From: JAGOZV01 sp964346445
GTDB lineage: Bacteria; Patescibacteriota; Saccharimonadia; Saccharimonadales; Saccharimonadaceae
Direction: 5' to 3'
DNA length: 15,092 nt
Assembly: GCA_964346445.1 (NCBI GenBank)
Contig: CAYFUI010000016.1
Span: 1-15,092, forward strand
The position numbers were made by a program, and so were the translations under genes. Each line of letters begins with the position of its first letter. The stretch's first letter is position 1. This document shows, in pieces, positions 7,189 to 13,562 of the stretch. The notes beneath the pieces were generated by a model. It was not told where the DNA came from and did no database searches. It saw only the letters and a program-made list of their open reading frames with translations.

Positions 7189-8577
7189 TTAGCGTGAAAA
7201 ACGTGAACCAAACATATTAGTTATTGCTTTTTCTATCCAAGTAGGCTCGATACCAGGGATGTCACTTGTTTGCTCTGAACTACCCACGGTTTCCGTTGCC
7301 TTTAATGGATCTGGTGATATTTGTTCGGCGGTCACTAATAGGCGTTGCAACGCCGTTCCTAGTGGTGTACAGGTGATTAAAGTCATGACAGGCTTACCCT
7401 CTGTGTCGTAAACCAATTTATCAACTTGCTCTGGATATACGACCTCTGTCCTGGTTACAGCATAGGTATAGCGCTTCCCGTTATAATGAGCGTAAATTTT
7501 ATCCCCTGGTTCCAACTTGTGGAGTTGCGCAAAGACAAACTTGTAATCACTTTTCATAAAGAGGTCCCCGCTGCTATGGCCTGACAAAACGGTGTTGCCA
7601 ATTTCACCTGGGTGGCTACTAGCGCCAGGTATGGCAAAGTGCCCCAAGCCGTCACGCATTGCGGCGTTTTGTGAAGCTGCATCGTTGCCGATATCGTAAT
7701 GGACGGGAACGTCGACATTTATTTTAGGTATAATTAACCGTGGTGCTGGGTCAACATCTATGTTGTCTGGGGTGTCAATAACTATATTTTGCGGATCAAT
7801 GTTGCCTGGACTAACATAGGCTACTACATTAGAGATAACCAGTTGGTTGAATTGTAAAAATAAGAAAATTAAAACGGCTAAAGAGGCTGCCATAATAGGC
7901 ATAAAGTGTCTGCTCTTACGTACTTTGTCGGCATTGTCTAGTAAGCGTCCTTGAATCTTTTTTTGTAAACGCCTAGAAGCTTCTTCTTCAGAGATTAATT
8001 TTGGACCACGCAAACCTTTCGGGAGGCGGTCAAAGTAGTTGGTTTTTGCCTGCTTGTCAACAGCTTGAGCAGTCTTAGAGGGTGTAGTTTTAGAAGCGTC
8101 AGTCTGGCTGGGCTGCTTATTGCCTGGACTTTGTGCCTTAAGCGACTGGATTGGCTTGTTTTGCTGCTGATAAAGCTGTCTACTTGCAATTATTCCCGCT
8201 TTTTGCCGCTTTAATGCTTTTTGAGCCGCATTATAGTGGTGGCTGTAATACTTTTCATAATATTCTTTATAATAATCTTGCCATGCTGTTTTATACTTCC
8301 CCCACTCTTTGTTGTTAGCTTGCGGTTGGGTTTCTACATAGCTTCGTTGATAAGGGCCAATATCTGGCTTTGGACGATTAGACTGAGGTCGTGTTGAGGT
8401 TTGGGCTGTTGCTGATGGCTGCTGAGTGCCTGATTCAGTTGAGGCCGTGCTCTCATTATTACGAGGAGCACCACCAAATAGAGAGTCTAATTGCCCTCTA
8501 ATGATATTTGCAGCCGCTTCACGATTTTTATTAGGCGTTGCGTTATCTTCTCTGGTATTCTTGTCGTCATTATTCAT
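7189..8577 (-). CDS. Sortase with long Tyr-rich cytoplasmic tail
   Basis: A 462-residue sortase-family transpeptidase (class D/E-like). Cytoplasmic residues 1-220 are low complexity, rich in Gln, Ser, Thr and Lys, with a Tyr-rich segment (about 95-125) bearing YY pairs at a regular spacing. One transmembrane helix spans about 226-248. The sortase domain (about 280-422) carries H334 in LSGHS, C403 in TLITCTP and R412 in LQRLL, which is the complete catalytic triad order. Sortases cut a C-terminal sorting signal and join the protein to a cell-wall or pilus acceptor; no substrate is visible here. A reading from 8607 would place the promoter inside the gene, so the ATG at 8577 is preferred. The tail is far longer than in ordinary sortases. 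The gene follows the channel-like gene after a 66-nt gap. Confidence 0.93.
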   Translation of the reverse strand: MNNDDKNTREDNATPNKNREAAANIIRGQLDSLFGGAPRNNESTASTESGTQQPSATAQTSTRPQSNRPKPDIGPYQRSYVETQPQANNKEWGKYKTAWQDYYKEYYEKYYSHHYNAAQKALKRQKAGIIASRQLYQQQNKPIQSLKAQSPGNKQPSQTDASKTTPSKTAQAVDKQAKTNYFDRLPKGLRGPKLISEEEASRRLQKKIQGRLLDNADKVRKSRHFMPIMAASLAVLIFLFLQFNQLVISNVVAYVSPGNIDPQNIVIDTPDNIDVDPAPRLIIPKINVDVPVHYDIGNDAASQNAAMRDGLGHFAIPGASSHPGEIGNTVLSGHSSGDLFMKSDYKFVFAQLHKLEPGDKIYAHYNGKRYTYAVTRTEVVYPEQVDKLVYDTEGKPVMTLITCTPLGTALQRLLVTAEQISPDPLKATETVGSSEQTSDIPGIEPTWIEKAITNMFGSRFSR

Positions 8578-8590
8578 ATTTTCTTTAATT

Positions 8591-8596
8591 ATTATA
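8591..8596 (-). promoter_or_regulatory. -10 box of the sortase gene
   Basis: TATAAT on the minus strand with 13 nt to the ATG at 8577. The predicted leader is about 6 nt, with only a weak AAAGAAA before the start. The site argues against the longer reading from 8607, whose first codons would cover it. Confidence 0.5.
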
Positions 8597-8643
8597 TAAT
8601 AAAACACCTTAAAAGTTAACTGGTTATGTTTAAAAATAAAGTG

Positions 8644-8991
8644 TTATCGTAAGTTTTCTCGTTCTTGCTTATGCAAAGCGTGCTTAGCCAGAGCATTTTG
8701 AATTATATAGTTGGCTGCAGAAGCGATGATTCCTACTCCAAACAGGGCATAAAATATCGTGAAAACTTTTCCACTAACTGTTGTAATCTCTACACTGCTG
8801 TAGCCAATAGTTGTTAAGGTCATTACACAAAAGTAAAAGGCATCTAGCGGTGTCAAGTTTTCAGCAAAACTATAAAAAAGTGTACCGACAATTAAAAACA
8901 CGATTGCTACTGAAATAATAGGAGCAATCTGTGGCAGGTGCGTTTTACTTTTTTGTGATTTGTTTTGTTTATAAACGTCTTTTCTTGTCAT
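8644..8991 (-). CDS. Two-TM potassium-channel-like protein
   Basis: A 115-residue protein with the minimal pore-channel layout (Ion_trans_2 type): a basic N terminus, TM1 (about 22-43), a pore helix (about 48-60), a selectivity-filter segment, and TM2 (about 74-98) with Gly-rich hinge residues GVG. The filter reads T61-I62-G63-Y64-S65 where the canonical K+ filter is T-V-G-Y-G, so the last glycine is serine. Four subunits would form one pore in the membrane. There is no RCK or cyclic-nucleotide regulatory domain. The start has an AGGGAA site directly upstream. It follows tRNA-Leu by about 43 nt with no clear strong promoter of its own, so it may be transcribed with the tRNA. Confidence 0.85.
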   Translation of the reverse strand: MTRKDVYKQNKSQKSKTHLPQIAPIISVAIVFLIVGTLFYSFAENLTPLDAFYFCVMTLTTIGYSSVEITTVSGKVFTIFYALFGVGIIASAANYIIQNALAKHALHKQERENLR

Positions 8992-9034
8992 TTCCCTATG
9001 CTGTTTTTATTCAATTTTAATTGTAACTAATTTG

Positions 9035-9121
9035 TGGTACCGCGAGCCGGAATTGAACCGGCACGTCCAAATGGACACGAAATTTTGAGTCTCGCGTGTC
9101 TACCAATTCCACCATCGCGGC
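9035..9121 (-). tRNA. tRNA-Leu (anticodon CAA), CCA encoded
   Basis: The reverse complement is a class II tRNA. The acceptor stem is GCCGCGA/TCGCGGT, the D arm contains AATTGGTAGAC and the anticodon stem is CGAGA/TTTCG. The loop CTCAAAA has anticodon CAA, reading TTG. There is a long variable arm around GTCCATTTGGAC and a T arm with GGTTCAATTCC. The discriminator is A and CCA is encoded at 9037-9035. It lies 19 nt after the YjeF-like gene and just upstream of the channel-like gene. Confidence 0.96.
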
Positions 9122-9140
9122 GCATGAACTAGGTATATTT

Positions 9141-9929
9141 TTAGTATAACACAGCTGTAGTAATAGCTTCTAGTGGCTTACTTTTAGACCACATTAATTG
9201 ACAGCTTGCCCGTGTGGCAAATTCTCCAGACCAGATGGACATAGGGTTTTTAAGCGGCGTTGTTGTCACTTGCCCATTTGCAGCTACTATTAAAACTCCA
9301 TCGTGATAGGTAGTTAATGAGATGGGGTAAGTGATAGTGAACTTATGAAGTATCTCAACAAGGTTACTTAATTGAATGTTAAAGGTAATCATTTTTGGGT
9401 AGTAGGTTGTTCTAAAGATTTTTTGTAGTTGCGCTAAGGATGTAATGAGAGTGATATTCCGGTTTTCTAAAATAAAGGCCATGTCAGTCATAAGCAGGTC
9501 TATGGTGTCACGCGCTAAAACAGCTGGCTTATCTATGCTTTTAAGAAAATTAGCCAACAATAAGCTTGTTTCACTATTTTTCCCATTATCACCAATCAAT
9601 AGCACAGCGTTTGCCCATTCAAGTAGCGCCTGGAATGACTCCATGGCCGCATGACTAAACGACCCAGTGCTCGTACTGCTTGCCAGTGATATATTAGTGG
9701 TGCCTGGTGGCATTAGCGGCTTTAAAGTGTCTGGTAATAATAGTTTTACGTCGCCTGCCCCATATGCCATAGCAGTTTCATATGCCATAATGGCCGCCCT
9801 AAAACCTGCTTTGCTGCCACCCGCGATACCTAAGTTTCCGGCTAATTGTTTTTGCTCTGGCTTGGCCCATTCAATATCGGGAAATAAAGGCTTATTTTTG
9901 TCTTGTTTTAGCCAGTATGAGTCAGCCAT
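9141..9929 (-). CDS. Divergent YjeF C-terminal / NAD(P)HX-dehydratase-like protein
   Basis: A 262-residue protein that follows the YjeF C-terminal (ADP-dependent NAD(P)H-hydrate dehydratase, ribokinase-fold) pattern along its whole length. It has LGIAGGSKAGFRAAIMAYETAM (nucleotide-side motif, usually VIGGS..Y.GA), GAGDVKLLLP, AVLLIGDNGKN (usually A..IGPGLG), and PAVLARDTIDLL (usually PVVLDADALNLL). The C-terminal catalytic motif, normally GTGDVL, reads SGEFAT, and the NPG before it is NPM. The usual catalytic Asp is therefore missing, so dehydratase activity is doubtful. The start at 9929 is chosen because its ATG shares a base with the exonuclease stop (TAATG); the longer reading from 9968 starts inside that gene. 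It is the third gene of the smpB operon. Confidence 0.68.
   Translation of the reverse strand: MADSYWLKQDKNKPLFPDIEWAKPEQKQLAGNLGIAGGSKAGFRAAIMAYETAMAYGAGDVKLLLPDTLKPLMPPGTTNISLASSTSTGSFSHAAMESFQALLEWANAVLLIGDNGKNSETSLLLANFLKSIDKPAVLARDTIDLLMTDMAFILENRNITLITSLAQLQKIFRTTYYPKMITFNIQLSNLVEILHKFTITYPISLTTYHDGVLIVAANGQVTTTPLKNPMSIWSGEFATRASCQLMWSKSKPLEAITTAVLY
9143..9148 (-). promoter_or_regulatory. Possible -10 box of tRNA-Leu
   Basis: TATACT on the minus strand overlaps the end of the upstream coding sequence, 21 nt before G1 of tRNA-Leu. A weaker TATACC (9132-9137) lies 10 nt before G1. Either would give a short leader. Co-transcription with the smpB operon is the alternative. Confidence 0.3.
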
Positions 9930-10750
9930 TATACCTTGAGCCCCTCTACTTGAACAGAAACCGGACAATGGTCTGACCCTAAGATGTCGCCATGAATACC
10001 AGCGCCTGTGACGTAGGGTGCGGCTGCTTGACTGGCCAACCAGTAGTCAATACGCCAGCCAACATTTCGCTCCCTGGCTTTAGAGTAGTGAGACCACCAG
10101 GTGTAAACCCCTTCTTTATGCGGGTAGATACTGCGGAAGGTGTCAATAAAACCATTCTTTAGAAGTTCATCAAAACCTTCTCTTTCTTCTAGCGTAAAAC
10201 CATGACGACCTTTATTTTCTTTAGGCCGAGCAAGGTCTATTTCCTTATGGGCTACATTCAAATCCCCTGCAACGAACAAGGGTTTAGTCTTGGCTAAGGT
10301 TTCAATATGCTCTTTAAACGCTTTATCCCAGCCTAAGTGCCTTAATGGAATGCGCGAGAGGTCATTCTTACTATTAGGAGTGTAAACAGAAATGACCCAA
10401 AAATCTTGAAATTCTACACTAATTAGGCGCCCTTCAGCGGTCGTATCTCCGTATTTATCAATTAATAATTGGTGATATTTTTTTTGAACTGCTGGTAGGA
10501 AGCCATTAATTGCCTGTAGCGCTGGCGCTTTAGAGATGATGGCTGTCCCGCTATAGCCGGGGCGGCTGGCGGTATTCCAGTAACCAAAATAATCTTTCAG
10601 CTCTTCAGGGTGGCCAATATCTTTAGACAGCCGGGTCTCTTGAAGGCATAAAACATCAGGATCTTCTAGCTCTAAAAATTCTTTTAATTTACCACTTTTT
10701 AAATTGGCCCTTAAGCCATTAATATTCCAAGAGTATAGTCCTAATTTCAT
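9929..10750 (-). CDS. xth: Exodeoxyribonuclease III / AP endonuclease
   Basis: A 273-residue Mg2+-dependent EEP-fold nuclease that cuts DNA 5' to abasic sites and degrades 3' ends in base-excision repair. The family residues are present in order: N9 and N11 in SWNINGLR, E38 in CLQETR, Y123 in VYTPN, D163 and N165 in AGDLNVA, D235 in RIDYW, and the D260-H261 pair in GSDHCP. Length matches bacterial Xth (about 260-275). There are no transmembrane segments or extra domains. The ATG overlaps the smpB stop codon as ATGA, and its stop overlaps the next gene as TAATG, indicating translational coupling in a three-gene operon. Confidence 0.96.
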   Translation of the reverse strand: MKLGLYSWNINGLRANLKSGKLKEFLELEDPDVLCLQETRLSKDIGHPEELKDYFGYWNTASRPGYSGTAIISKAPALQAINGFLPAVQKKYHQLLIDKYGDTTAEGRLISVEFQDFWVISVYTPNSKNDLSRIPLRHLGWDKAFKEHIETLAKTKPLFVAGDLNVAHKEIDLARPKENKGRHGFTLEEREGFDELLKNGFIDTFRSIYPHKEGVYTWWSHYSKARERNVGWRIDYWLASQAAAPYVTGAGIHGDILGSDHCPVSVQVEGLKV

Positions 10751-11232
10751 TTATAAATACCCCCACTTCTTTTTTGTTCTCTGGCTATGTCTTTAGCTTT
10801 AATGGCATGACGTTTATCATACTGTCGTTTACCGCGCCCAGGTGCAATCATTAGCTTGATAAAGCGTTGGCCTGTAATAAGTTTAAGAGGTACAATTGTG
10901 AACCCCTTGTCTTTTTCTATTTGTAAATTTTGAATTTGTTTTCGTTTTAATAATAATTTACGACTGGAGGTGTCTACAGTTTTTTGTCCACTACTGCCTT
11001 TTTGATTTAATTTTAAGCTAAAACTAGCGTTGTTAAGCCAAGCTTCACCACCACGTAATGTGACAAACGAGCCTTTAAGCTGCACTAAGCCTTCTCTTGC
11101 CGCGCGTACCTCTGGCCCGGTCAAGACAATCCCCGCTATTATCGTTTCGCCTAGCGTGTAGTCGTAAGCAGCCCGACGGTTGTGAATAACACCGTTAGGG
11201 CGTTTTTTTGGTTTAGTTTTAGCTTTAGCCAT
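10747..11232 (-). CDS. smpB: SsrA (tmRNA)-binding protein
   Basis: A 161-residue SmpB, the partner of tmRNA in rescuing stalled ribosomes. The beta-barrel core shows NRRAAYDYTLGETIIAGIVL, TGPEVRAAREGLVQLKGSF, EAWLNNASF and RKLLLKRKQI. The C-terminal part has GRGKRQYDKRHAIKAKDIAREQKR, the basic tail that enters the mRNA channel. Length is typical. The tmRNA gene itself is not in this window. It heads the smpB-xth-YjeF-like operon. A perfect TATAAT ends 6 nt before the ATG and there is no SD, so the message is predicted to be leaderless. It ends in TGA. Confidence 0.97.
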   Translation of the reverse strand: MAKAKTKPKKRPNGVIHNRRAAYDYTLGETIIAGIVLTGPEVRAAREGLVQLKGSFVTLRGGEAWLNNASFSLKLNQKGSSGQKTVDTSSRKLLLKRKQIQNLQIEKDKGFTIVPLKLITGQRFIKLMIAPGRGKRQYDKRHAIKAKDIAREQKRSGGIYK

Positions 11233-11238
11233 ATTTTC

Positions 11239-11244
11239 ATTATA
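11239..11244 (-). promoter_or_regulatory. -10 box of smpB (leaderless geometry)
   Basis: TATAAT on the minus strand with six bases between it and the smpB ATG at 11232. The expected transcription start is the A of the start codon. No Shine-Dalgarno could fit. Confidence 0.6.
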
Positions 11245-11268
11245 CAGGATGTAGCTGTGACGGTAGAA

Positions 11269-12360
11269 CTATTGGGTTAATTTCACCATTAGGCTGTCTA
11301 ACTTTTTAGCTGACTCTTTCCAGCTATAATTTTTTAAGTGTTTTTTGCTTTTTATTAAAAAATCTTGTCTCGTTTCTGGGTTGTTGTTTAGTAAGTTTAT
11401 TTTAGCCGCGAAATCCTGTTCATTATCAAAAAATAAGGAACCAGGACCACCTACTTCCCGAAAGATTGTGGTGTCTCTTAAGACCGTTGGCACACCCATA
11501 TTCATAGCTTCAACTATAGGCAGGCCAAAACCCTCACTTTTACTGGCACTTACCATAATGGCCTGATTAGCCAGTAAGCGTGCGTACTCTTTATCAGTCA
11601 CTCCGTTATGGAAGATCAGACTGTTTTTAGATGTGTTCAATTTTTCTAGTTGTTCTCGCCTATCTTTCGAAATGCGACTCAATAAATGTAGATTATAGCC
11701 AGCTGGCAGTAGTGCGAGAGCTCTGATTAGCAGCTCGACATCTTTATAAGGCATAAATGAACCCATGTATATTAGATTGTTTAATTCTTGCCTAGGTTTT
11801 TGCTGCTTTAACTTTAGGTTTAATGGTACTAGGCTTTTGAAGTCTCTTGGGGCATTTGGCAATACATGTATGGAGCGTTTTGTCATATTTTTAGCTATTA
11901 ATTGCTGCTTAACAGTTTGGCTGACTGTAGCTACTGCGTCCGCTCCATTTAGGACAATCCTGCCTGGAATGTATGAAGAGTGGTACAGGCGCCAACCAAG
12001 TTTAATTAATGGGTTAAATTGGCTAGGGGGCTTTTTATGTTCATAGTAAATCAAGTCATGCTGTGTGAGGATGAGTTTATACTTTCTGCCCAGGCTGCCC
12101 ATGGTTTGCATAGGGCTAAAAACTACATCTGGCTTATATTTGTTTAAAACTAAGCCACTAATTGGCTCCAGTAAGGACGTTGGGGCGTGTATCTTGATGT
12201 ATTTAGCGCCCTGAGGTAGTAGATCTAGCTGCTTAGTGTCATTAATTAAGAAAGTAATTGGGCGTATATTAGCCAATGACGTGCCAAGCTCAGCACTATA
12301 ACGGCTAATGCCATTATGAAATTCGGGGTCTATATATCTTGCATCAAAAAACGCCTTCAT
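11269..12360 (-). CDS. GT4 glycosyltransferase (GT-B fold)
   Basis: A 363-residue cytoplasmic glycosyltransferase of family GT4. The N-terminal acceptor domain begins MKAFFDARYIDPEFHNGISRY. The C-terminal nucleotide-sugar domain has YMGSFMPYKD (K206) and the EX7E motif SEGFGLPIVE with E276 and E284, followed by GVPTVLRD. HDLIYYEH near residue 101 is typical of GT4 enzymes that build surface polysaccharide. Sugar donor and acceptor cannot be told from sequence. The start at 12360 is chosen over the ATG at 12375 because the latter lies upstream of the TATCAT hexamer. It diverges from a second GT4 gene through a very short promoter region and lies 36 nt upstream of smpB. Confidence 0.92.
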   Translation of the reverse strand: MKAFFDARYIDPEFHNGISRYSAELGTSLANIRPITFLINDTKQLDLLPQGAKYIKIHAPTSLLEPISGLVLNKYKPDVVFSPMQTMGSLGRKYKLILTQHDLIYYEHKKPPSQFNPLIKLGWRLYHSSYIPGRIVLNGADAVATVSQTVKQQLIAKNMTKRSIHVLPNAPRDFKSLVPLNLKLKQQKPRQELNNLIYMGSFMPYKDVELLIRALALLPAGYNLHLLSRISKDRREQLEKLNTSKNSLIFHNGVTDKEYARLLANQAIMVSASKSEGFGLPIVEAMNMGVPTVLRDTTIFREVGGPGSLFFDNEQDFAAKINLLNNNPETRQDFLIKSKKHLKNYSWKESAKKLDSLMVKLTQ

Positions 12361-12366
12361 TTGTTT

Positions 12367-12372
12367 ATGATA
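12367..12372 (-). promoter_or_regulatory. -10 box of the minus-strand glycosyltransferase
   Basis: TATCAT on the minus strand with six bases (AAACAA) to the ATG at 12360, so transcription should begin at the start codon. It overlaps the -10 element of the divergent gene. Confidence 0.5.
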
Positions 12373-12376
12373 CAAT
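12371..12376 (+). promoter_or_regulatory. -10 box of the plus-strand glycosyltransferase
   Basis: TACAAT preceded by TGA, giving an extended -10 (TGATACAAT, 12368-12376), with seven bases to the ATG at 12384. It supports the 12384 start and predicts a leaderless message. It shares bases with the opposite-strand TATCAT. Confidence 0.5.
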
Positions 12377-12383
12377 GAGATTT

Positions 12384-13562
12384 ATGAAAATAGCAATGGC
12401 AGCCGACCTCTATTGGCCCACTATTAATGGAGTGACCACGGCAGTAAGAAGCTTAGCGCACGGCTTAGCAGACCAAGGGCACGAGGTTATGGTAATTGCC
12501 CCCAGTCAAACAATGCGTCCAGAGGTTGAGATGGATGGTAATGTGAAGGTTTATCGTACAAGATCGGTTCCTTTTTCTTTTTATCAAAATTTTAAAATTT
12601 CATTGGCCCCAGGCATTGAGGTTAAAAAGGCTTTAGATGAATTTCAGCCAGATGTTATTCATATAGAGATGCTGTTATTAATTAGCCAAGCAGCCATGCG
12701 TTATGGCCAAAAAAATAATATACCGTTGGTGGCTACAAACCATGCCATGCCGGAAAATTTGATGGACAATTTACGCTTACTATCTCATGTCTCTCGGCCC
12801 ATTAACTATGTCGTCCGGATGGGTGCCGCGCGCTTTTATGAAAAGGCAGATGTCATCACTATGCCAACCCAGTCGGCTATCGATCTATTCGATGAAACAA
12901 GCAATGTAAAGAAGCCCCTTCTTGCTGTGTCTAATGGCGTGAAGCTGAATGAGTATCAGCCAAAAAAAGCAAAGCAGGAAACCTATAATAAATATGGCAT
13001 ACCCACTAATAAACCAATTGTGGGTTACCTAGGGCGCCTTGATGCCGAAAAGCACTTATCGGTTTTGATTGAAGCTTTCTACTTGTTACATAAAGACATA
13101 GCTGATGCTCGGCTCGTAATTGTGGGCGATGGAACCGATGTAAAGCACCTCAAAGAGTATGCTCATGCCTATGACATTTCAGATAAAGTAATTTTTACTG
13201 GTAAAGTTAGCGAAGAGGATAAAATAGATTTGCACCGGACGTTTGATGTTTATGCTATTCCTTCACCGGTAGAGCTTCAGAGTATAGCCACTCTAGAAAG
13301 TATGGCTAGCGGCAACCCGGTTGTGGCGGTTGATGCAGGTGCACTGGGCGAACTGTGTCAAAATGGCCGAAATGGCTTCTTGGTAGAAAAAGATAATCCG
13401 ACGCAAATGGCAGACGCCTTGAAAAAGATTTTATCAGACAAAAAAATGCAAAAAGATTTTTCTAAAGAGAGTTTGGCCATAGCTAAAGAGCATGCTATGG
13501 AGCATACTATAAAAACTTACGAAAATATTTACTCAGATTTAATAGATTCTAGGAAATCGTAA
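12384..13562 (+). CDS. GT4 glycosyltransferase, MgdA/PimB-like
   Basis: A 392-residue GT-B enzyme. The N terminus MKIAMAADLYWPTINGV, with TATNH-type loop VATNHAMPENL (116-126), resembles GT4 glycosyltransferases that act on lipid acceptors such as diacylglycerol or phosphatidylinositol. The C-terminal domain has GYLGRLDAEKH (R218, K223), VGDGTD, and the EX7E motif ELQSIATLE with E297 and E305. The glycolipid role is inferred from resemblance only. In-frame ATGs at 12339 and 12375 are rejected because the first lies inside the divergent gene and upstream of the promoter, and the second lies inside the -10 box. The 3' end overlaps the convergent hydrolase gene by 34 bp. Confidence 0.92.
   Translation: MKIAMAADLYWPTINGVTTAVRSLAHGLADQGHEVMVIAPSQTMRPEVEMDGNVKVYRTRSVPFSFYQNFKISLAPGIEVKKALDEFQPDVIHIEMLLLISQAAMRYGQKNNIPLVATNHAMPENLMDNLRLLSHVSRPINYVVRMGAARFYEKADVITMPTQSAIDLFDETSNVKKPLLAVSNGVKLNEYQPKKAKQETYNKYGIPTNKPIVGYLGRLDAEKHLSVLIEAFYLLHKDIADARLVIVGDGTDVKHLKEYAHAYDISDKVIFTGKVSEEDKIDLHRTFDVYAIPSPVELQSIATLESMASGNPVVAVDAGALGELCQNGRNGFLVEKDNPTQMADALKKILSDKKMQKDFSKESLAIAKEHAMEHTIKTYENIYSDLIDSRKS

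Noticed and set aside
7179..7198. Inverted repeat at the PEGA/sortase junction (ACGTTAA / TTAGCGT)
   Set aside because: The stem is short with a G-U pair and neither strand has a T-run after it, so it is not a supported terminator.
7995..8189. 64-codon minus-strand frame inside the sortase gene
   Set aside because: It is an alternative reading frame within the low-complexity sortase tail and has no independent support.
8578..8607. Upstream in-frame start for the sortase
   Set aside because: The extra codons cover the TATAAT promoter hexamer and encode an odd hydrophobic stretch, so 8577 is preferred.
8600..8640. Possible weak hairpin and T-rich stretch after the channel-like gene
   Set aside because: Only a broken 3+4 bp stem can be drawn and AT-rich DNA gives such pairings easily.
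9930..9968. Upstream in-frame start for the YjeF-like gene
   Set aside because: It would overlap the exonuclease gene by 40 nt, whereas the ATG at 9929 gives a tight TAATG coupling and a sensible N terminus.
12339..12383. Longer N terminus for the plus-strand glycosyltransferase
   Set aside because: It starts inside the divergent glycosyltransferase, upstream of the -10 box, and adds residues that do not belong to the GT4 N terminus.
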